This document shows, piece after piece, positions 11,088 through 26,388 of a stretch of 30,840 nucleotides of DNA. Both the position numbers and the translations under genes were made by a program. Under the pieces are notes generated by a model. The model ran no database searches and was not told where the DNA came from. It was given only the letters and a program-made list of their open reading frames with translations. How positions within the stretch are numbered: the stretch's first letter is position 1; every line of letters starts with the position of its first letter. Origin of the DNA: Azolla pinnata (lineage: Eukaryota > Streptophyta > Polypodiopsida > Salviniales > Salviniaceae); contig JBBBWG010033152.1 in NCBI GenBank assembly GCA_037176905.1, forward strand, positions 1 through 30,840. The letters run 5' to 3'.

Positions 11088-12616
11088 TCATTATACAAAA
11101 GATTAAGATTATCTTCATTTTAAATGCACCACCCCAGTATATGGAAGGGGATCTAAAGAGATAAGTTTTGGAACCAGTGAATAGATTTAGTGTTCTCTCA
11201 AATGAACGGCTACTCTTCTGTACTCAAGATCTTTATTTTGGCACCAGAAGTGGTGTAACCAATGTAAGATCATTAATAATGCAATATAAGATCATAATCG
11301 AAGTAGTAATTAGTTACCAAGCTTGCGGTTCCACCCAATTATGTAGATTAAAAAACCTTCCACTGTTGGGAACCTCAGGCATAGCCATGGTTCTCAGGAA
11401 CCTCTTTATATGTCAGGAAATCGGCTGATTTTTTCAACTTTTTAGGATCATACGGTCACTCGAATGTCTTTTGTGTCTAAATTTGTACCCATGTTTGTAT
11501 CCTGAAGTTGGTCAGATGGGCTTATCGCCAATTTTGGGCATAGCTTCTTTACTTCCCATTGGTGTCAGATGTTTTAACAAATAATCCAAGTACTATACCG
11601 ATGAGACGGTGGCGTAAGCAGAAAAAGGAGTGATATCATTACGAGTGTATGAGTCTGATTTTGGGAACTTGTGCTGCTAGTTATTTCGAGGAAGATTGAT
11701 TTATGGACAGTTGCAATTGTCAAATGTTACTGACAGTCTTGGGATATGTTCAGTTGATCAATGGTCAAATGCCTCGTCATGGAGTCGGTGCGTGTATCGT
11801 AAGAGATTGTTAAAGCAGGAAAAATCATAATGGGGTGATTTCTTGTACTAATGGATGTTCTGTTTGCCGTGTTTCTTATTGTCACAATGCTTTTTATGTC
11901 AGGTTGAGGAGGGTGCGGCTGAAGGAAGGTTATAGCTTGAGGTTGGGATATCCGAGAAACAGAGGCCGAAACGAGAGGCAGGATATTCCTTTACTTGGAT
12001 GTTTTCTTGATCTAGCACATAATTTTCATACTGAAAAGGCTCATTACAAGGATTGAATCGTCAAGCCAGAGTATATACATAATAGTATCGATTGCTGTTT
12101 TCTTATAGATCAAGACGAAAGCCGTCGTTGGAGGGATGGATAGAGTCTTTCTTGGTAAGTGCTCTTTGCTCATCCATTGGTGCAAAACTGATAAAAAGCT
12201 GTTGAAAAAGATCTGAGTGCTGAAACTGAGGGGGGTGAGAAACCAGAGAAAATTCTTGGGCATTGTGATCTGGTCCCTGATTCTTAGAGTTGCCTGTGAA
12301 TTACGCTAATTGGGCCGCAGGTTGCTTCTTGTTCCAACTTCCCATCACCGTGATTTTCAACTGTCTAGGTTGGGTGCAGCACAATCATCCTTAGAATAAT
12401 AATGTCATTGATGCATCGTAAATTGTAGTGCTTCCTTGATTGACTATGCTCACGATGTGTCTTTTAGGAGCCTCGTGATCCTTAAAGCGCATGTGTAACT
12501 CATGCTGTTGGCACGCTCAATGACTACAAGAGATCTGCACACATCTCTTTTTGTATTTGATTGATTGCATCTTGTAGCTATGCTTGGCCGAGATTAAATT
12601 CCGAATTACAATCACA
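11088..12616. other. IPK1 3' flank and intergenic DNA
   Basis: I see no recognisable gene after the IPK1 stop codon at 11085-11087. The stretch is AT-rich, with only short ORFs that match nothing I know. The proximal part probably holds the IPK1 3' UTR, and no single polyadenylation signal stands out. Confidence 0.5.
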
Positions 12617-12910
12617 GATTCAGATTATTTTCCTGCTGTGATGCACTTTGGATCATGCGACGTTAGTAGTCAGGATGGCTAGGTGTTAATGACCCGATGC
12701 ATTCCCCGATTTGGATTATTTCTTTGATGCCATGCTAATCAAAGATTGTATTACAAATTATGTCAATGATTCGGTGGATGATGGTCCTTAAAAGCCGAAG
12801 CCTAGCTTGTAATTTCTGTCTGTGCAAACAGATTGGGTCATTAACACCTGAAAATCATGATGATTAACATAGCATCGAAGCACATTACCGACAGGAAATA
12901 ATCTGATTCG
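12617..12910. repeat. Imperfect inverted repeat, ~78-bp arms around a ~140-bp loop (MITE-like)
   Basis: The left arm 12617-12695 and right arm 12835-12910 are reverse complements over most of their length. The match is strongest at the inner ends (AGGTGTTAATGACCC against GGGTCATTAACACCT) and the outer ends (ATCAGATTATTT-type words). The shape resembles a miniature inverted-repeat transposon or a hairpin precursor locus. No target-site duplication was identified by eye. Confidence 0.6.
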
Positions 12911-13070
12911 AACGAATCGGGCCATTAACAACTATGGCCATTTTCCCTTTTTTTCCTTGCCATTGGCCGAATCAAAATGTCTGTTGTCATCACATTCTTC
13001 ATCAATCACCTTCTTATCAGCAACAACATCAATCACCAGGGAATGAATTTTTAGAGGCATCCTATTGGGG

Positions 13071-13101
<31 letters not shown>

Positions 13102-14027
13102 CACACACATTTGAAGCATTCATCTAGATATTGCATGCCGAGTTTTATGCCAAAAGGATCTATATATGCTCCATGGATGGAGCTTTTTCCTTTGATCACA
13201 TGCTAGATCTCATCTTACCTGCTTGTAGGCAGACAAAATATTTAGTGCATGATAAGAAATGCCCATGATGAGGCCACTGGGATTGTTGATCGATAATCGA
13301 TCGATCGATGGATTGAAGGATCGACATATGGATTGATTGGCTGTATCGATCGATGATGTTTGTCTTCTTGTAGCTAAATTTCTTCTTTTAGGTTTTGTTA
13401 GGTGGAACCATTTGCTTCATAGAAGCTTCCAAAGTCATTTAGGGTTTAATTGTGGATATGAAGCATTTCGTTGAGAGAAGGGCCTTCTAGTTTTGTTTGG
13501 CAAGCAAAATGGTTGTTTCAAGTCCTGGCTTAGCTTATTTATCGGTAGCAGATACAAAAGAAAAAATTGTGCATTTGCCAATCATGTCATAATCCCTGAT
13601 ATCTCAGAAAGAGAAAATGATTCACATTGTATGTTTAGATCAATTTGTGGCAAATTTTGACGAATCGGCCAAGACTAGCAGAGCGTAATGCAATCAACAT
13701 CTTTAAGGAACATTAGCTAGTGCATGAGTCTTTAATATATCACAACTCTGGGCGTCATTGTGGATCATTAAGGATCATTGTGATTAATCACGAGTGTCTT
13801 GTCGCCTTTCCAACGGGTGTCTGTTGAAAGTGTTAGAGGCCACCTGCCCGCGGTCTCTCTGTTTCGTCTAAGCTTCTGTCGTGACTATCGTAAGGACTGT
13901 TACGATTGGCAGCTTAAGAAACAGGTTCATCGTTAGAAAGAGAGAGAAGTCGAAGGTTTCACCACGACGGCAACAGATATAATAAACAGGGGGCTTCCGA
14001 AATCTCGCTTTCAAGCGATGCAGCATG
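12911..14027. other. Intergenic, with (TA)n and GATC-rich patches
   Basis: No gene is recognised. It contains a (TA)n microsatellite at 13071-13098 and a GATC/GATT-rich patch at about 13285-13355 (repeated CGATCGAT words). The rest is featureless AT-rich DNA. Confidence 0.5.
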
Positions 14028-14079
14028 GTAGAAAGGTCCAGAGCCCCAGATGAGTAGAAAGGTCCAGAGCCCCAGATGA
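14028..14079. repeat. 26-bp perfect tandem duplication
   Basis: The unit beginning GTAGAAAGGTCCAGAGCCCC occurs twice head to tail (14028-14053 and 14054-14079), with no mismatch seen by eye. It looks like a recent local duplication with no evident function. Confidence 0.85.
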
Positions 14080-14329
14080 GACGTAATCCTCGAAACATTG
14101 GAAACCATGAACAATTTGCTTGTTACCAGGCCTTCTGTATTGAGTGCCAGCTAAGAGGTGTCGATGCCGCAAAGCATGATGTAAACCACGATAGTTTTCG
14201 AGAGTATCCACAGTGTGAAACATATTGTGTGGTGAAGACATACAATATATGCACATGTTCTTCTACTCATCTGCAGTCATTTCCACGTGTTGTGTATTAC
14301 AATCTTTTCTTTGTTTTTTCTATTCGTTA

Positions 14330-15464
14330 ACTGTATGTCGTATTAAAACAACCTGACAATACCCAAAAAAAAAAACCTTGAAGTTGCTATCACCTCTGTT
14401 GGTAAAAAGTTGATGTGTTTTTTATACGCTCTTGTGGTTTATTGATCGTACAATGTTGAGCATTTTTGTCAAGAGACTACTAAATGCGGATAATATTATA
14501 TATTCTAAACATTCAAATGACCAAGTGATATTAATAATATGTCGCCATAAAGTTGTCATTCTTATGTGTTCCCATATTTTATACCCACTTATCTCCATAA
14601 AATAACAAATTTATCTATGTTCATGGTTGAGAGCTTGCACAAATCTTAAGAGGTTAAACATTCAAGCAACTATACGATCGTCTAAATTTAGTAGTCATTC
14701 CTCTAAAAGTTTCGGGGGTATATATATGATTCCATGAGACCCAACTGATACCAATTTTTAGTTTTTCTAAATTATATACTTGAGGGCACGAGTCAATGGA
14801 TCATGTGATTTCTTTGTCAATCTTTTTTGTTTCCATATAAATTTAGGTTTGTATTTTAACAACATGGCAATACAAAAAACAATTGTTATCAAAACTACTT
14901 TAAAAGTAGTGATTACATAAGTGACATAAATTCAACTCATTTGGGGATAAATTTTCCATTCGATATAATTGTAGAAACTATTAAAACAACTTTCCTTTTA
15001 TCTTATATATATACATTGAGATACTCTAGAAAGCCCATCAAATAAGAAATCAATCATCGAGCTCCGACTATACCATATACTTAAGTACTGAAGATAATCA
15101 AACATAACCTTATATGATAAGGTTAGTAAAAGCTCTATAATCTTTAATAAAACATATTTAATAGGTGACAAAACATTTCAAGTTAATGACTTTTATAATT
15201 CTTATTCTTCTTCTTTTTTCGTAAATGTATGTTTATATTAAAACAACATGACAACACAAAAAAACCTTACTATCAAAATCACTTCAAAAGTAGCGGTGTG
15301 GCAAGGGAAACCTTCTAAGGTGATGCAATACAAAGCGACATAAATTTAACTCATATGGGGACAAAGTTCTCACATAACGTAACTATGAAAAACCGCAAAA
15401 TCAACTTTCCTCTTATCCTACATATATGTTGTACTCTAGAAAGCCTATCAAACAAAAAACCAAT
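14330..15464. repeat. Diverged dispersed repeat, two long copies (unknown element)
   Basis: Segments starting near 14845 and 15228 align over about 250 bp. Both run through ATTTTAACAACATGGCAATA/ATTAAAACAACATGACAACA, GACATAAATTCAACTCAT, an ACTTTCCTTTTATC-type stretch and ACTCTAGAAAGCC. A short third copy of the first part lies at about 14340-14400. The segments are AT-rich with no intact reading frame. They look like decayed copies of one non-coding mobile or satellite element, and the second copy runs into the tandem array that follows. Confidence 0.6.
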
Positions 15465-16013
15465 CTGCAAGTTGCAAACATACCACAGGCCCAAGTACCT
15501 CAAATAATCAATCTTCTTAATCTTCCGAAAAACAAATTTCATCGTGAGTAAAGAAACATCGACACATATCACCGAGGTCACTCGGCGAGATCACAAACAA
15601 TAAAAAATTTTCTTCAAGTTCCAAAATATACCACATGCCCGAGTACCTCAGATAACCAGTCTCCTAGTTCTCCCAAAAAACAAATTTCAATCGTGAGTAA
15701 AGAAACATTAGCACAAATCACCGAGGTCACTTGGAGAGATCACATACAATAAAAAAATTTCTTCAACTTCCAAAATATACCACATGCCCAAGTAAGTACC
15801 TCAGACAACCAATCTCCTCGTTCTTCCGAACGAAAACAGGTTTCGTCGCGAGTAAAAGAAACATCGGTACATATCACCGAGGTCACTCGGAGAGATCACA
15901 TACAATAAAAATTCTTCTTCAACTTCCAAAATATACCACATGCCCGAGTACCTCAGATAATCGATCTTCGTAATTCTTCCGAAAAACAAGTTTCATTGCG
16001 AATGAGAAAACAT
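15465..16013. repeat. ~150-bp tandem repeat, 3.6 copies, each with a short palindrome
   Basis: Copies start at 15465, 15611, 15761 and 15917 (the last partial), giving lengths of about 146, 150 and 156 bp. Each contains CAAAATATACCACATGCCC-type sequence, a CGTGAGTAAA word, and CCGAGGTCACTCGG, whose CCGAG/CTCGG arms are inverted around GTCA. The palindrome sits at 15572-15585 and 15877-15890; at 15721-15734 the second arm is CTTGG. On the - strand short ORFs repeat the same residues, but they do not resemble a known protein. Confidence 0.8.
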
Positions 16014-22315
<6,302 letters not shown>

Positions 22316-24351
22316 AGCATAAAAGTGGGAACAGATTTTTAACTTGCATTTTGTAGATATATTCCTTCGTTTAGCAAAGGTGCTATTGTATTTTAAAATC
22401 TGGCAAGATCTTTTGGTCCCATCCGAAGAAGTCCTGTATGCCGAAGATGCATCGATTTGCCAAAGAATCGCATATGTAGTTCTGTTGATGTATGTCTCCA
22501 TGTGCTGGTGAAGGTGTATCTGAGTGGTACTGGCATGTTATTATTGAGAGCATAACAATTGACAATACAAGGAAGACGTGTTGCATTGCGCACATCGCTT
22601 GTGATGTGGGGAGTCGGATTTATATGTAATATTTTGAATGCTTTTAGATTTGTTCTATAGGGAAGGCCGGGAAGGAGCGATAGTCTTGGGTATAGCTGGA
22701 AGACTTCACCTTTCATCATCACAGAGTGCATGGCTATGCCTACCGGAAGGACTGGGGTGATGAAATCACTCACTGTACTTGGTGTGATTTCACCTTTAGA
22801 AGTGAGACATGCTATTTTGAAGTATTTATCACTCTTTAACTTTGAACCCTGCTACTGATTGTGGTTATGCTTTTACTTGGTGGCTGCATTGTATTTGTAA
22901 AAGGGAAGAAGAATTTGTGCTCTTTTGTGCTGAAGGCAGAAAAAGTTTTATCTATGTAACAGTGCTTGCATCGATCAATCTTTCTTTTAAGCTCTCACTG
23001 TTGAGAGATTGCCAAATAATTCTGGGGCATGTCCTTTTAGAATTTGAAATGTCAAATGACATCAGGAGGTAGAATTTGGAATGTCAATCATTGTCATAAT
23101 GCAGCAGCATCATTCTGGTCAAGCAAGAGATCAAAGGGTTCATCTTCTCGACTCTTCCGGGTTCTACTTGCCATCAAGAGTCTCAGGTACATCAGTTCAT
23201 GTAATTGTAATATATTAGAAGGGTTCTTGATGATTCATATGTCACCTGCTAGCAAATTTAATTCATTAATGTATCATCATGCTCAAAGATTGTGCCACCT
23301 TGGGTGGTTGCAATGCAGTCAAGTAAGGCTAGAAGACTTCAAGGCCTGAGGAAGCTTTGCACTTGTTGGTTAGTAAAGGATTAGCTACGCACATCATTGT
23401 CCAACTAACAATAGTTTGTGTTTCTTGGCATGTTAAGCGGAGGTTGTTGGGCAAACCCTTCCGTGGCATGGAATTTGTGTGACTTCAAGAGCATTTTCCC
23501 GCTCGGCGATGATTTGCAGGAACAGATCAATCATGCATGCAACATAGGATTGCATACATATCGGTAAGCATGATCAGATAACTTATCGTGAATATCATCA
23601 TTGTGAGAGGCTTTGTGCTTGGAAACATAATGATTCAAAGTACCAATCATGATGAATATGGTCATGATTTTATTTGTGCTTGGAAACATATGATTTCCAA
23701 ACTACTGAGGAACAAAAGAAACAAAGAAGGTAGATTAGATCCTTGTGCGTGTATTGTGTGACTGTGAAGGAAAGTATATGAGAGCTTTGGGAATCAGAAG
23801 CGTGTATTATATAAGCTTCTTCATATATGTACAGAATGTTTGGCTCCTCTATCTAACACACCTAATGTGTTTGTTGTGCTCTTGCAAGCTCTTGGTGTGG
23901 TCATCAGCAACGAAGCTTCCGACGACTGTTGGGAACCCACAATGGTAAATGTGGCACAGTTTTCTAAAGGGTTAAACTTTTGGAAGTGCTGCTGCTGATT
24001 GAAGAAATGTATGTTATAGGGCTGGTAAAAAACATGGGTAATGTAAAGATTATCAGCCTTTACGATCGGTTTTGGTCGGAAGCTTGGAGAGAGAAGGCTC
24101 GATTGGTCGATTGAGCACATCAACGCAATCTGCCGATGGACAAGGATGACAATCTAAAGACAGCATAGATATAGCATGTATCCTCCTTGATAGCTAGTTT
24201 GGGAATGATCAGATATCTAGCTAAAAGCATGAATGAATGAATTGTCTCTACTCTAACCGAACGTTTGGGGGTTGCATGTTTGAGCTGATTTCACATCCCG
24301 CAGGATTGATATCGAATGATAGGAGCTCCAAGTTATTGCACAGAGGGGTAA
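22316..24351. other. 3' flank of the ZTL/FKF1-like gene and intergenic DNA
   Basis: No gene is recognised. The first few hundred bases after the stop at 22313-22315 are presumably 3' UTR. The remaining short ORFs resemble no known protein, and there are no conspicuous repeats. Confidence 0.5.
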
Positions 24352-24559
24352 TTGGCTTGTAAATCAGATTAGGGTCATTGGCTTGTAAACCAGATTAGGG
24401 TAATTGGCTGGGAAATCAGATTAGGGTAATTGGCTTGTAAAACAGAATAGGGTAATTGGCTTGTAAAACAGAATAGGGTAATTGGCTTGTGAACCTGATT
24501 AGGGTAATTGGGTTGTAAACCAGATTAGGGTAATTGGCTTGTAAAACAGATTAGGATTC
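24352..24559. repeat. 26-bp minisatellite, 8 exact-length units, each with TTAGGG-like word
   Basis: Units begin with TTGGCTTGTAAA at 24352, 24378, 24404, 24430, 24456, 24482, 24508 and 24534, always 26 bp apart. Substitutions are few and there are no indels. Most units carry ATTAGGGTAA or AATAGGGTAA, a telomere-like word. Confidence 0.9.
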
Positions 24560-24728
24560 TTTCAGTCAGCCCAAATGCAGAACAAGTTAATCACTTCATG
24601 TACCATGATCTAGTAATTAGTTCCCTCCAACTTTGATGGATTGGAAGCCTAAGTTTGTTCTCTTACCCCCCTTATAAACAACACGATGGATGATGCTAGG
24701 ATCACAAAGTCACAGGCCTTTAGCGATG

Positions 24729-24770
24729 TTTAGGGTTTAGGGTTTAGGGTTTAGGGTTCAGGATTTAGGG
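24729..24770. repeat. Interstitial plant telomere repeat, (TTTAGGG)6
   Basis: Six consecutive heptamers (42 bp) are present. All are TTTAGGG except the fifth, which is TTCAGGA. This is the Arabidopsis-type telomere repeat in G-strand orientation on +. Confidence 0.92.
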
Positions 24771-24852
24771 CTTCTATAGCTTGGAATTGTGAGAAATTGT
24801 TTGTGTGTTTTGAGGAGAGCATCGTCGTGAACAAACATCGGTGTTTGCATAT

Positions 24853-24915
24853 TGTCCGATTATGTACAACACAAGGTCTTCGAACCGAGAGACCGGGGCT
24901 CGATTCTCCGCGCTG
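24853..24915 (+). other. tRNA-like element with an intact T-arm (SINE or tRNA-relic candidate)
   Basis: Positions 24894-24910 form a proper T-arm: stem CGGGG/CTCCG (one G-T pair) around the 7-nt loop CTCGATT, near the box-B consensus. About 40 bp upstream is TGTCCGAT, similar to box A of class II tRNAs. No convincing anticodon or acceptor stem could be drawn, so it is not a functional tRNA. It may be a tRNA-derived SINE head or chance. Confidence 0.25.
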
Positions 24916-25130
24916 GTTGCTTGCTTTGTGGAGTTTCTCTCATGCTCGATCCCGAAGATCGAAGGTCAAAGTAATCGCTCGTGTGCACACTACGATGCAC
25001 GTTGGTTTGCCTGCACAAGAGGACATGGGCCCGATGGAGGCCCGAGGCGAATTGCCATTGTCATAGAGAACTGGGAAAGAGCCAGAGCTTCGAGAAGAAG
25101 ACAACCTCGAGAATATACATGTGTATCACC

Positions 25131-25697
25131 ATAAACCCTAAACCCCAGACCTTAATCTGGCTTTGCTCGACAAATTTATTAATTGCATTCTTACGCCTGC
25201 TAAGTTGGAAATTATAGATTAACGCCTAGCTTTATCCCTCACTGAAAATTTTGACGCCCGGTGATTGGATTTATAAACCCTAAACCCTAGACCTTAATCT
25301 CGCTTTGCTCGACAAATTTATTGATTGCATTCTTACGCCTGCTAAGCTGGAAATTATAGAATAACGCTTAGCTTTATCCCTCACTAAAAATTTTGACGCC
25401 CAGTGATTAGATATATAAACCCTAAACCCCAGACCTTAATCTCTCTTTGCTTAACAGATTTATTGATTGCATTCTTACGCTTGCTAAGCTGGAAATTATA
25501 GATTAACGCCTAGCTTTATACCTCACTGAAAATTTTGACGCCCAGTGATTAGATTTATAAACCCTAAACCCTAAACCTTAATCTCGCTTTGCTTAACAAT
25601 TTATTGATTGCATTCTTACGCCTACTAAATAGGCAGTTATAGATTAACGCCTAGTTCTATCCCTCACTGAAAATTTCGACGCCGGGCGATTAGATTT
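25131..25697. repeat. 142-bp tandem repeat, 4 copies, each headed by a telobox
   Basis: Copies start at 25131, 25273, 25415 and 25557. The first three are exactly 142 bp and the last is 141. Each starts ATAAACCCTAAACC and continues through CTTAATCTCGCTTTGCTC-, ATTGCATTCTTACGCC-, ATTAACGCCTAGC- and AAAATTTTGACGCC-type blocks. Copies differ by scattered substitutions. The unit has no intact ORF, and its length is in the range of plant satellite monomers. Confidence 0.92.
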
Positions 25698-26003
25698 AGA
25701 ATTGCAAACCGAATACAGTAAGCGAATCGGTTATAGTAACGGGGGGGGGGCCGATCGAAAGCTCGCGAGTAAACATCTCTCTGTCAGCAAACGGAGGCAG
25801 GAAGATTACGAAGCGATTAGCAGAGACGGAAGCAGGAAGATTACGGATCGATCAACACGGCGAGGAGCGGGAAAAGAATCGATCGATCGATCGATCGATC
25901 GGGCGAGAAGAAGCAGATGATCGGGAGTTCGATCGATCGGCTCCGTGGTCGTTTTTGTGTTTTTTTTTTAAGGGTGAAATCAAGCATAGCCACGGCGGCC
26001 GCA

Positions 26004-26095
26004 CACGTGTGGACCGGACACGTGTGGGCCTCACACGTGTGAACGGGACACGTGGCCGACACGTGTCCGACACGTGGCGGGCCCTGCCACGTCAC
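26004..26095. promoter_or_regulatory. G-box cluster: six CACGTG plus one CACGTC, regularly spaced
   Basis: Perfect CACGTG hexamers start at 26004, 26019, 26034, 26049, 26060 and 26071, giving spacings of 15, 15, 15, 11 and 11 bp. A CCACGTCA hybrid site follows at 26088-26095. G-boxes bind plant bZIP (HY5, ABF) and bHLH (PIF) factors and are typical of light- and ABA-responsive promoters. The cluster ends about 290 bp before the start codon of the CFK1-like gene, where a promoter is expected. Confidence 0.75.
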
Positions 26096-26163
26096 GGACA
26101 AAAGGGAACGGGCCCAGTTAGTTGTTGTTTGTTCACCGAACCTGCGCTTCATGCGAAGCTTCC

Positions 26164-26358
26164 ATGGCGGTCTCCGTCTTCTTCCCCCTTCTGCTGCTGC
26201 GGCTTCTTCTGCTCCTGCTCCTGCTCCTGCTTCTGCTTCTGCCTCTGCTTCCTCCTCCCGCCCTCGCCATGGCCCGCTCCGCCGACGACAGCCGCCGCCG
26301 CCGCCGCATCAGCAGCCGGAGGTGCAGGAGGAGGAGACGGAGAAGAATGGCCTCCTGA
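26164..26358 (+). CDS. Upstream ORF (64 codons) in the likely leader of the CFK1-like gene
   Basis: The ATG is in strong context (CCATGGC) and opens a 64-codon frame that stops 30 bp before the main start codon. It encodes a Leu-rich hydrophobic run (about residues 7-27) followed by an Arg-rich tail, both largely the result of CTG/CTC and CCG triplet repeats. If transcription starts upstream of 26164 it could reduce translation of the main ORF. No homologue is known to me, and the transcription start is unknown. Confidence 0.2.
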   Translation: MAVSVFFPLLLLRLLLLLLLLLLLLLPLLPPPALAMARSADDSRRRRRISSRRCRRRRRRRMAS

Positions 26359-26388
26359 GCGCGGGGACGGCGCAAGAATCCGGGATAA

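Noticed and set aside
15351-15989. Minus-strand ORFs sharing KIDYLRY and ISPSDLGDMYR-like peptides
   Set aside because: The shared peptides reflect the ~150-bp DNA repeat. Frames are broken between copies and nothing resembles a transposase or other known protein.
15465-16013. Possible CRISPR-like repeat-spacer array
   Set aside because: Whole ~150-bp units repeat, with no constant short repeat separated by unique spacers, and the window is plant nuclear DNA.
24797-25217. Three overlapping ORFs between the telomere repeats and the 142-bp array
   Set aside because: No frame looks like a protein family; the region includes a tRNA-like arm and runs into the satellite array.
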